DNA of 40,038 bases, taken from Ectothiorhodospiraceae bacterium. Its GTDB lineage: Bacteria > Pseudomonadota > Gammaproteobacteria > Nitrococcales > Aquisalimonadaceae. The DNA is taken from the NCBI GenBank assembly GCA_007134055.1, contig SLLM01000248.1, positions 1 through 40,038 on the forward strand, read 5' to 3'. The notes below the pieces were generated by a model. That model was not told where the DNA came from. It saw only the letters and a program-made list of their open reading frames with translations, and ran no database searches. Positions 8,367 through 16,322 of the stretch are shown piece by piece; position 1 is the stretch's first letter; the number at the start of each line of letters is the position of its first letter. The position numbers and the translations under genes were made by a program.

Positions 8367-8369
8367 CCA

Positions 8370-10436
8370 TCAGACCTCCGAGCAGACCCGGTTGCGCCCT
8401 TCCCGCTTGGCCCGGTACATGGCCTGATCCGCCCGCGCCACCATGGATCGGCGGTTGTCGCCGGGATGCCAGGTCGTTACACCGACGCTGACGGTGACCG
8501 GTTGCGTACCCGGAATCTCCATGCCCGCCACGGATTGACGCAGCCTTTCCCCCAGAAACCCGGCGGCATCGGCATCACTGTTGGTCGCCAGCACAACGAA
8601 TTCCTCGCCGCCCCACCGTCCGAGATAGTCGGAGCCGCGCAGCATCCGTTGCACCTGCGCCGCGAGGGCGGTGAGCACACGGTCGCCGGCCTCGTGCCCG
8701 TAGCAATCATTGATCTGCTTGAAATGGTCGACATCGAACAGCAGCAGGGCGCAGCGGCGATCGTAGCGCTCCGCGGCGGCAATCTCCGCATCGATCTGCT
8801 GTTCCACCCGGTACCGGTTCCAGGTGCCGGTCAGCGGATCGGTATGCGCCAGGTGCTCCAGACGGCGATTGGCTTCGATCAGGCGGGAGTTGAGTTCGTC
8901 GAACTCCCGGCTGACGGCCAGCACGGCGAGATCCTCTCCCAGCTCCACGGCCGCACGGTGCTCCACGGGCGTCCAGGGAAGCGAACTGCCACGGATCTCC
9001 TCGCGCCAGGATGCGAAGGAACTGCGCGGTGTCAGCACCGGCCTGCCCTCCCGCTTCACCGGCACATCTTGCGGCTTCCCCGCCCAGACCCGGGTCTCCA
9101 CCTGCTCGGGCCGGAACAGCAGCAGCCAGCCAGGGCTGGAGTCACCAACCGAGAGGGGCACCGCCAGCAGGCCGCACCACTGGCTCTTGCCGAAAACCCC
9201 GGCCAGCGGCGAGGATCTCAGCCTGCGGCTGTACCATGCCTCCCCCCGCCCGATGGGACCGGAGAGATACTCCGCCACCTGCAGCAGCCGTGCACGCCCG
9301 GGGAGCCGCCCCACACGGGCAACCTGGTCGCGATACACCAGGGCGACCCCGCAGGCCCCGAACAGTGCCAGCCATTCAGGACCATGCCGCCGCAACAGCT
9401 TCGCAGGCCCCTGCAGGCGTCCCCGCTCCCGTGTCAGGAGTCCGCGGCTGTCATGCACCCGCTGCAGGTAACGGGCATCCTCCCGGGACTGGAGCAGCAG
9501 CAGTCGCGACGTGGCCATGTACACCATGGCGGCAACGGCATCCCGCAAGGCGGGGGATATGCGCCGGGGCGTCCGCCCGTGGCAAGCCAGCAATCCCCAG
9601 AGACCATCGTCGCCGTGCATGGCGACGGACAGCGACGAGCCCACACCCATGTTGCGCAGGTAGGTCAGGTGCACCGGCGAGACGGCACGGAGCATGCCCG
9701 CCGACAGGTCCAGGGAAACGCCTCCCTCCGGATCGCGGTCCGGAACGAGGACGACGGCATCGGCGGTGGCGTCGGGAATGCTGCGAATGGCGTTGATGGA
9801 GTACAGGCGCCGCACCTGGGGCGGGATGTCGCTGGCCGGGAAGTGATGGTCCAGATAGCTGTCGACCTTCTCGCCGCGGCTCTCCGCCACCACGCTGCCG
9901 TGCCCGTCCTCGTCGAAGCGGTACACCATCACCCGGTCGAACCCGGCGAGGGAACGCACCCCCTCCACCAGCCCGTCGAGCAGCGTGGAGGGCTGTTCGG
10001 CGCGCGCCAGTGCCTGCAACTGCCGGTTGACGGCGGACAGCAGGGGGGTTTCCCGGCGTCCCCCCATGGGTTCCAGCTCGATGACGACACGATTGCCGCT
10101 GCGGTAGGCCAGTACGTGGTAGCGACGCACGTGATCGGCGTGCCGACGGCTGGCAACCAGGGCGGAGGGCAACTGCCCGCGCCCGGCCAGTTCCCGTCGC
10201 AGGCGACCCAGCAGCCTTGCCCCCAGCACCCGCGACGGCCCCGCCACGGGTGCATCGCGGGCGGTAACGTCCAGGTATGCGTCGAGATTGGCACTGGCCT
10301 GCAGCACCCGCTCCATGGCGTGATCCAGGCTCAGAAGGCAGCCATCGGGCTGGATCGCATCGGGCTGGTGAATCGGCTCGCGCGCGCACTCCTCAAGGGC
10401 TGCAAGGACCTCTGCGTCGCTGAACCGTGTGGACAT
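8370..10436 (-). CDS. bphP: Bacteriophytochrome with C-terminal GGDEF diguanylate cyclase
   Basis: 688 residues from ATG 10436. The photosensory core is complete. Residues 16-35 read ECAREPIHQPDAIQPDGCLL, with Cys17 at the position that binds biliverdin. The GAF domain has FDRVMVYRF, the PASDIPP motif (200-206) and the pyrrole-water His in SPVHLTYLRNMGVGSS (His256). The PHY domain keeps a WAG motif and the tongue motif PRSSF near residue 470. The C-terminal GGDEF domain has an intact GGEEF active site (609-613) and the RGSD inhibitory site (600-603) five residues before it. It should be a red/far-red-controlled c-di-GMP synthase with product feedback. It starts 4 bases after the heme oxygenase stop, so the two form an operon. 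Confidence 0.96.
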   Translation of the reverse strand: MSTRFSDAEVLAALEECAREPIHQPDAIQPDGCLLSLDHAMERVLQASANLDAYLDVTARDAPVAGPSRVLGARLLGRLRRELAGRGQLPSALVASRRHADHVRRYHVLAYRSGNRVVIELEPMGGRRETPLLSAVNRQLQALARAEQPSTLLDGLVEGVRSLAGFDRVMVYRFDEDGHGSVVAESRGEKVDSYLDHHFPASDIPPQVRRLYSINAIRSIPDATADAVVLVPDRDPEGGVSLDLSAGMLRAVSPVHLTYLRNMGVGSSLSVAMHGDDGLWGLLACHGRTPRRISPALRDAVAAMVYMATSRLLLLQSREDARYLQRVHDSRGLLTRERGRLQGPAKLLRRHGPEWLALFGACGVALVYRDQVARVGRLPGRARLLQVAEYLSGPIGRGEAWYSRRLRSSPLAGVFGKSQWCGLLAVPLSVGDSSPGWLLLFRPEQVETRVWAGKPQDVPVKREGRPVLTPRSSFASWREEIRGSSLPWTPVEHRAAVELGEDLAVLAVSREFDELNSRLIEANRRLEHLAHTDPLTGTWNRYRVEQQIDAEIAAAERYDRRCALLLFDVDHFKQINDCYGHEAGDRVLTALAAQVQRMLRGSDYLGRWGGEEFVVLATNSDADAAGFLGERLRQSVAGMEIPGTQPVTVSVGVTTWHPGDNRRSMVARADQAMYRAKREGRNRVCSEV

Positions 10437-10440
10437 TCCA

Positions 10441-11100
10441 TCAGCCCCCGTTCGTTCCCACACGCCCGGCCGGCACCGCCTGTGCCGGGAACGGCGCCAC
10501 TCCCCACCAGGCGTCAAGATAACCCTCCAGCGCGACGAATGTCTCTCGCCCGGCCGCCGCCACGCCGGCGAAGTCGTGGCGCTCGCCCCGCGCCATCACC
10601 AGATCCCGGTACGTCGCCCAGCAGCGCTGCCGGTAGAGATGAAAATAGCGCGCGCCGCAGGTTTCATCGAGACCGAGCACCTCCCGGAGCCGGGGGGCGA
10701 TCACGCGACCGCCCTGGGTGGCGCCCTCGAGCACGTAGAGGATACCCAGAACCCGGTCCGCACAGTCCGCGGCGGGCAGGTTGCGGTTACTGCCACCAGG
10801 GCACGGAGACCAGGCCCCACCAACGTCGAGATCCCGCAGGTCCGCCTGCAGCAACGACGCCCGCGAGAGGAAGGGATACGGGCCCATCGAAGGCCTTGAC
10901 AACCCTGCCAACTCCGGCCGCAGGCGCCTCTCCAGGCCAAGGAAGAAGTCAAGAAAGGCCACCAGCACCCGCGCGTAGACCGTGACATCGATCCTGCCGG
11001 ACGAAAGCGGCGTCACCAGGGGATGGCGTTCGATACGGCGGTGTTCGGCGGCGGTCGCGCGCCGGAGATGTTGCAGCAGGTGGATGCCGTGTGTACTCAT
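10441..11100 (-). CDS. bphO: Heme oxygenase supplying biliverdin (BphO type)
   Basis: 219 residues from ATG 11100; an in-frame ATG at 11115 is an alternative, and neither has a clear ribosome site. The N-terminal helix LRRATAAEHRRIERHP carries the His (about residue 20) that ligates heme, and YVLEGATQGGRVIAPRL matches the conserved helix over the distal heme face. The enzyme opens heme to biliverdin, the chromophore of the phytochrome encoded 4 bases downstream. The coupling strongly supports both assignments. It is divergent from the periplasmic sensor/KaiBC unit. Confidence 0.93.
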   Translation of the reverse strand: MSTHGIHLLQHLRRATAAEHRRIERHPLVTPLSSGRIDVTVYARVLVAFLDFFLGLERRLRPELAGLSRPSMGPYPFLSRASLLQADLRDLDVGGAWSPCPGGSNRNLPAADCADRVLGILYVLEGATQGGRVIAPRLREVLGLDETCGARYFHLYRQRCWATYRDLVMARGERHDFAGVAAAGRETFVALEGYLDAWWGVAPFPAQAVPAGRVGTNGG

Positions 11101-11245
11101 TCGCAAGATCACCATCGGGGGCAGTCGCAGGATACCGGGATACCGGCCCCCCAAGCGACCCCGGGCCCTGATCGTCGGGACGATATTCGGGTGCCGACCA
11201 CCATGGGAGGCATGGCAGGACCACATCAGGCCTGAATTTCCATTG

Positions 11246-11262
11246 AATTGGAGTGCCCAATT
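11246..11262. promoter_or_regulatory. Inverted repeat AATTGG-N5-CCAATT
   Basis: A perfect 6-bp inverted repeat inside the AT-rich island, about 27 bases upstream of a candidate plus-strand -35 box. It is a plausible regulator site, but there is no direct evidence for what binds it. Confidence 0.4.
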
Positions 11263-11288
11263 TACAAAGTTTATCAATTCCAGTGTAC

Positions 11289-11318
11289 TTGACAGCATGC
11301 AGCGCCCGTAGAAATACT
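11289..11318 (+). promoter_or_regulatory. Candidate sigma70-type promoter for the sensor/kaiBC unit
   Basis: TTGACA at 11289-11294 is a perfect -35 element. An AATACT at 11313-11318 (4 of 6 matches to TATAAT) follows after 18 bases. Transcription from here would give a leader of roughly 200 bases before the gene at 11534. Confidence 0.4.
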
Positions 11319-11533
11319 GGAACCAAGGTCGAGGAAGTGCTGAAGTATCAACACCCCCTGACCCGACTGGCCTGTGCGGGCGCATGTGATTGGCAAGGCA
11401 AGGGCTTCGGCAGGCCGCAAGGGTCTGCCCCAGGGGGGGAGCGTTGCGGGCAAGTTCTTTCTACCCCGGATGGGACGTGTGTCGTGCGCGGGCTGCTGAC
11501 GAAACGCATGAGCACGGCAGCTGCGTCCACAGC

Positions 11534-12571
11534 ATGCGCCCGGCACACCCGTTGCTGCTGGTACTACTCCTCCTTCTCACCATGCCGGGCGCCCACGCGG
11601 GCGCAGGACTTCCCGATCCGGTGCGGCTCCTCGGTGTCGGTTATCTCGGTGACCTGCCCACGCTGGTCGCCCGGGAGGAAGGGCTGTTCGGCCAGCGGGA
11701 ACTCCGCGTGGACGCGGTTCGCGGACAGTCCGGCATGGAGAATCTCCGTGCGCTGCGGGCGGGGGACGCCGAGTTCGCCCTGATGGCGCCGACGCCGCTG
11801 GTTCTGGACCGTCTCACCAATCCCGCCGAACGCGCCGGGGACGAACCGGTGATCCTGGCGAGCCTCGTGCACACCACCCACCTCAATCACGTGGTCACCC
11901 TCACCGACACAGGCATCCGCCACCCGCACCAGCTACCGGGACGGCGGGTAGGCCTGATGGCAGGCACCAATTCCGAGTTCCTCTGGTGGCTGTTTGCGCC
12001 CTACCATCGCTTTTCGCCGACTGCAGTGGAACTCGTGGACCTGCCGGTGGAGGAACTGGGCGATGCCCTCGCCGGCGGCAGGATCGATGCCGCCGTCCTC
12101 TGGGAGCCATGGACATCACGCCTGGCACGGCGCTTCGGCAACCGCCTGCATCACCTGCCCGGCGGCGACATCTATACGGAAAAGTGGGTGCTGGTGACGA
12201 CCCGCCGAATCGCCCGGGAACACGCCGAACTCTGCCGCCGGATTCTCGCCGCCTACCAGGAGGCCATCACCCGCATCGAGGAGCGTCCCGACAGTGCCCT
12301 TGGCATGTATGCCGAAGACGCTGGCCTCACCGGGGAACCGGAGGAGGGCAAACACGAGGCGGCGTTCTTCACCCTGACCCTGGACTGGTCCCTGCTGACC
12401 ACGCTACAGCAACAAGTGGAGTGGGCCCGGCACTCGGGGCGGGCGGCGCCCCAGCCCCAGGCCGACACCGATATCCTGTCCTGGATCGCCACCGAGCCGC
12501 TACGCGACCTGGCACCGGAGGCCGTCAGCATACCGGCCTCCACCGCGAATACCGCGCGTAGTGCTCCATGA
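11534..12571 (+). CDS. Periplasmic NMT1/THI5-like binding protein, sensor partner of the GGDEF/EAL protein
   Basis: 345 residues from ATG 11534. The 48 residues upstream in the track do not look like a protein start. MRPAHPLLLVLLLLLTMPGAHAG is a clear Sec signal peptide. The mature part follows the SsuA/THI5/NMT1 binding-protein pattern: VGYLGDLPTLVAREEGLF, then GDAEFALMAPTPLV, LPGRRVGLMAGTNSEFL and GRIDAAVLWEPW. No ABC permease or ATPase gene is adjacent. Instead its stop overlaps (ATGA) the start of a membrane c-di-GMP enzyme. I infer that it binds a small molecule and signals to that enzyme's periplasmic domain rather than feeding a transporter. Confidence 0.85.
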   Translation: MRPAHPLLLVLLLLLTMPGAHAGAGLPDPVRLLGVGYLGDLPTLVAREEGLFGQRELRVDAVRGQSGMENLRALRAGDAEFALMAPTPLVLDRLTNPAERAGDEPVILASLVHTTHLNHVVTLTDTGIRHPHQLPGRRVGLMAGTNSEFLWWLFAPYHRFSPTAVELVDLPVEELGDALAGGRIDAAVLWEPWTSRLARRFGNRLHHLPGGDIYTEKWVLVTTRRIAREHAELCRRILAAYQEAITRIEERPDSALGMYAEDAGLTGEPEEGKHEAAFFTLTLDWSLLTTLQQQVEWARHSGRAAPQPQADTDILSWIATEPLRDLAPEAVSIPASTANTARSAP

Positions 12572-15500
12572 AGCTGGAGCGCCTCGCCGTCGTCAGCATG
12601 ATGGGCTGCCTGCTGGGGTTGCTGGCACTGGCGGTGGCTGGCGGCATCACCCTGGATCGGGTACAGCAGACCCAGCAACAGGGATCCCTGTTGCTGGAAC
12701 TCAAGAGCCGCATCGACAACCTCTCCATCGCCACCGACGCGCTGCTGCTCCATCAGCCCGACAGCTCCCTCTGGACCGCCTACCAGGCGGATGCCAGGGC
12801 CCTGCAGCAGGAACTCGAGGCCCTCGCCCGGGACCATCCTGCCGCTGCCCGGGCCGCCCACCATATCCGGCTGCTGGTGGAAACGCTGGCGGGTGCCCTT
12901 GACCAGCCGGACGTACCCCGGGGAGACGCCGGCATGCCGACGCCCGGAAGCGTGGGACCGCTGGAGGTGCCGGAACGCAGCCGGATCATCCTGAACCAGG
13001 TGGCGGGACACAGCATGGCTCTGGACGCTTCGCTGGACCGGTTGCTGCACCAGCGCCAGGCAGAGATCAACCGCAGCGCCCACTGGGCCATTGGCGGTTT
13101 CGCCGGCGCTGCGCTGCTTTTCGGGGTGATCTGCGTGTTCGCCTTCGGCCTGATCTTCCGGCGGATCAGCGGTCCGATCCGCGCCCTGTCCCGGACCATC
13201 GACGCGATCGAAGCCGGAGATACCCGTACCCGGGCGCCGGCGACCGGCGAGGACGAGCTGGCAGACCTGGCCCGCGCGTTCAACGGGATGCTCGATCACC
13301 AGCAGGCGGACGCCGCCCGCCTTCTGGAACAACAGCTCGAGCTGGAACGTCGTGAACGCATGCTGGCGGCTTCCCAGCGCGTGGCGCGGGTGGGAAGCTG
13401 GCGGCGGGAGCTCGTCAGCGACCACCTCGAGTGGTCGGGGGAGACCTACCGGATCCTGGGCGTATCTCCGAGCAATTTCCCGCCGACCCTCGAGGCGTTC
13501 GCTGCCCTGATCGACGAGGATGACCGCACGGCATTGCTCCGCGAGTACCACGCCGCCTCGGGGGGCAGAAAACCCAACGTCCTGGAACTCCGCGTCACGC
13601 GGCCGGATGGCGAAATCCGTCACGTGCAGCTCCGGTCCGAACTGGAGTACGGCACCGACGGCAGGCTGTGCGCAATCTCCGGCACCATCCAGGACATCAC
13701 CGAACAACACCGGGCCGAAGAGCATCTGCTGCAGTACCGGGAACTCGTGGAGGGAAGTCGTGACCTCTTCTGCGTGATCGGCAGTGACTACCGGTACGTG
13801 ATGTGCAACCAGGCCTATGCCGACCTGTTCGGCCTCGACCGCGACGCGGTCGAGGGAATGCACCTGCGCGAGCTGCGCGGCGAGGAATTCTTCCTCAAGG
13901 AAGCCAAACCCCCCATCGACCGCTGCCTGGCCGGTGAACCACAGATCTTCGAGGCCGAGCGCACCTACATGAACATCGACACGCGGCGCATACTGATCCG
14001 CTACCAGCCGGTGCCGTCGCCGGACGGTGTCATCCGTCAGGTGGCCTCCGTAGCCACCGATCTCACGGACCTGAAGCGGGCCGAGGAAGAACTGCGTGAA
14101 CAGGCTGAATTGCTGCAGATGGCGGGACGGATCGCCCGCTTCGGCGGCTGGTCCGTGGACGTGGCAAGTCGCCGCTGCACCTGGTCCGACGTGGTTCGCC
14201 AGATCCACTGCAGGCCCCCCGACTACAACCCGACCGTGGAACAGGTACTGGCCTCCTACGCGCCGGAGTACCGGGAACGAATCCGGGCCTGCTACACGGC
14301 CTGTTCCGAACGGGGAATCCCGTACGACGAGGAAGCGGAGATCATCACCGCCCAGGGCGCCCGCCGCTGGATCCGCACCGCCGGCGCGCCGGTGTACGAT
14401 GCCAGTGGCACCGTCATCCGGGTGGACGGCGCCTTCCAGGATGTCACCGATCGCCGGGCCTTGCTGGAGAAGCTGCAGCGCCAGGAAGAGTACCTGCGCC
14501 GCTCCCGCAACGAGATCTCGCGGGCGCTGGATACCCGGCAGGCCCTGGTCAACTCCCTGCCGGCCCACATCGCGCTGCTGGACCGGCACGGCACCATCAT
14601 CGACGTGAACCAGCAATGGCGGCAGTTCGCGGAAGTGGGTGGCTACCCGGACCCGGACCACGGAGTGGGCCGGAACTACCCGGAGATCTGCAGTCGCGCC
14701 ACGGGCTCCGGTGGCGATGACGCAACCGCGGCCGCGGCGGGGCTGCGGGCCGTACTGGAGGGTCGCCAGGAGAGCTTCACCCTCGAATACCCCTGCCATT
14801 CCCCGCGGCAGCGCCGCTGGTTTCGCCTGATGGCCCGCCGCCTCGCCGGCGGGAGCGATGACGCAGCGCAGTATGGCGCGGTCGTCATGCACGTGGACAT
14901 CACCGAACGCAAACTGGCGGAGGAGGAGCTCAACCGCCTTGCCTTTCGCGATCCGGTTACCGGCCTGCTGAACCGACCGGGGTTCATGGACGCATTCCAC
15001 CGCCGCATGGAGGAATCCGGCTGGGATGAATGCGGCATGGTGCTCATGCTCGACCTGGAAGGCCACCGCAACGTCAACGACGCTCACGGCTACCAGGCCG
15101 GCGACACGCTCCTCACCGAGATCGGCCAACGCCTGCAGGAACGCACCGGACCGGGGGCGATCGTCGGGCGTATCGGCGGAGACGAGTACGTGCTCTTCCT
15201 TCCCTCCGGCGGCACCCTGTCGGCAGAGCAGCGCCGCCGGACGGTGGCCTCAACCTTCGCCGAGCCCTTCCGGATCGGGTTCCTGCGGATCGAAGCAGCG
15301 GCGCGCTTCGGCCATACGAGCCTCGGCCCGCAGCGGCGTGATGCGGAGGCACTGCTCCGTGAAGCGGAGCTCGCACTGTTCGAGGCCCGGGCCGGCCGCC
15401 TGCGTGGGTGGGCCGCCTACACCGCGGAACTCGACAGGAACGTACGCCAGCGCATCGACACCACACGGGAGTTGCGGCGGGCACTGGAGGATCACCAGTT

Positions 15501-16257
15501 CGAACTGCACTACCAGCCCAAGGTCGACCTGGAAACCGGAGAACTCATCGCCTGCGAGGCCCTATTGCGGTGGAACCACCCCCGGCACGGACTGCGTCCC
15601 CCGGGACTGTTCATCCCCGTTGCCGAACAGAGCCAGCTCATCGGCCCCATCGGTGACTGGGCACTGTTCGAGGCCTGCCGGCAACTGCGTGAATGGCGGG
15701 ATGCCGGTCTGGAGGTGGTCCGCATCGCCGTGAACGTTTCCGTGGTGCAGTTCCACCTCGGTGGCTTCACGGACCGGGTGCGCGCGGCGGTGGCCGCCCA
15801 CGGGGTGGACCCGGCGAGTCTCACCCTGGAAATCACCGAAAGCGTCTTCGCCAGGGAGTCCGAGGCCCTGCGGGGGCAGCTGCGCGAACTCCACGAGCTG
15901 GGAGTGCGCCTGTCCCTGGATGATTTCGGTACTGGCTACTCCTCCCTGCTCTACCTCCAGCAGTACCCCTTCGACGAGATCAAGATCGACATGGGCTTCG
16001 TCCAGCACGTCCTGGATGACCCGTACAGCCGCAAGATCGTCACCACGGTATTGGGGATCGCCGGCGCGCTGGGCGCCGAAGCAGTGGCCGAGGGGGTGGA
16101 GAGCACGGCCGTGCGGGATGCGCTCCTGGAAATGGGCTGCCGCACCGGACAGGGGTACTACTACAGCGTGCCGCTGGCCGCGGAGGACGTCCGCTGGCTG
16201 CTGGAGAAGCGCTCGCCGCTGCCCCTGCCCCTGGTGCGGGAGCAGCGCAATGTCTGA
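12568..16257 (+). CDS. Membrane-bound multi-PAS GGDEF/EAL c-di-GMP enzyme
   Basis: 1229 residues. Order: TM1 (about 10-30), periplasmic domain (31-170), TM2 (170-198), HAMP (199-250), about four PAS domains (260-380, 390-500, 510-630, 665-780), GGDEF (790-950) and EAL (970-1210). The GGDEF domain is off consensus (GGDEY at 870; LDLEGHRNVND in place of LDxDxFKxIND), so cyclase activity is doubtful. The EAL domain keeps CEALLRW (Glu997), NVSVVQF, DDFGTGYSSL and AEGVES, so it should hydrolyse c-di-GMP. The GGDEF domain may act as a regulatory GTP site, as known for other tandem proteins. Translation is coupled to the binding-protein gene before it. KaiC follows after 65 bases. Confidence 0.94.
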   Translation: MKLERLAVVSMMGCLLGLLALAVAGGITLDRVQQTQQQGSLLLELKSRIDNLSIATDALLLHQPDSSLWTAYQADARALQQELEALARDHPAAARAAHHIRLLVETLAGALDQPDVPRGDAGMPTPGSVGPLEVPERSRIILNQVAGHSMALDASLDRLLHQRQAEINRSAHWAIGGFAGAALLFGVICVFAFGLIFRRISGPIRALSRTIDAIEAGDTRTRAPATGEDELADLARAFNGMLDHQQADAARLLEQQLELERRERMLAASQRVARVGSWRRELVSDHLEWSGETYRILGVSPSNFPPTLEAFAALIDEDDRTALLREYHAASGGRKPNVLELRVTRPDGEIRHVQLRSELEYGTDGRLCAISGTIQDITEQHRAEEHLLQYRELVEGSRDLFCVIGSDYRYVMCNQAYADLFGLDRDAVEGMHLRELRGEEFFLKEAKPPIDRCLAGEPQIFEAERTYMNIDTRRILIRYQPVPSPDGVIRQVASVATDLTDLKRAEEELREQAELLQMAGRIARFGGWSVDVASRRCTWSDVVRQIHCRPPDYNPTVEQVLASYAPEYRERIRACYTACSERGIPYDEEAEIITAQGARRWIRTAGAPVYDASGTVIRVDGAFQDVTDRRALLEKLQRQEEYLRRSRNEISRALDTRQALVNSLPAHIALLDRHGTIIDVNQQWRQFAEVGGYPDPDHGVGRNYPEICSRATGSGGDDATAAAAGLRAVLEGRQESFTLEYPCHSPRQRRWFRLMARRLAGGSDDAAQYGAVVMHVDITERKLAEEELNRLAFRDPVTGLLNRPGFMDAFHRRMEESGWDECGMVLMLDLEGHRNVNDAHGYQAGDTLLTEIGQRLQERTGPGAIVGRIGGDEYVLFLPSGGTLSAEQRRRTVASTFAEPFRIGFLRIEAAARFGHTSLGPQRRDAEALLREAELALFEARAGRLRGWAAYTAELDRNVRQRIDTTRELRRALEDHQFELHYQPKVDLETGELIACEALLRWNHPRHGLRPPGLFIPVAEQSQLIGPIGDWALFEACRQLREWRDAGLEVVRIAVNVSVVQFHLGGFTDRVRAAVAAHGVDPASLTLEITESVFARESEALRGQLRELHELGVRLSLDDFGTGYSSLLYLQQYPFDEIKIDMGFVQHVLDDPYSRKIVTTVLGIAGALGAEAVAEGVESTAVRDALLEMGCRTGQGYYYSVPLAAEDVRWLLEKRSPLPLPLVREQRNV

Positions 16258-16322
16258 AGAATCCGACCCGGGAGACGATGGCACCGGGCACGGTCAACGA
16301 AGGCCAACCGACGGGAGAGCGC

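Larger units (their letters stand above)
11101..11533. promoter_or_regulatory. Divergent control region between bphO-bphP and the sensor/kaiBC unit
   Basis: About 430 bases without a supported gene. An AT-rich island at 11235-11295 contrasts with the GC-rich surroundings. It contains the inverted repeat AATTGG-agtgc-CCAATT (11246-11262) and a perfect TTGACA. This is the only visible place for promoters of both divergent units. The short ORFs predicted here resemble no family. Confidence 0.55.

Noticed and set aside
8466-10985. 839-codon plus-strand ORF opposite the bacteriophytochrome
   Set aside because: Its translation is low-complexity Gly/Pro/His/Gln-rich with no family resemblance, while the minus strand encodes complete PAS-GAF-PHY-GGDEF domains. 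It is a shadow caused by high GC.
12253-15129. 958-codon minus-strand ORF opposite the GGDEF/EAL gene
   Set aside because: No recognisable domain; the opposite strand encodes HAMP and PAS domains with conserved motifs.
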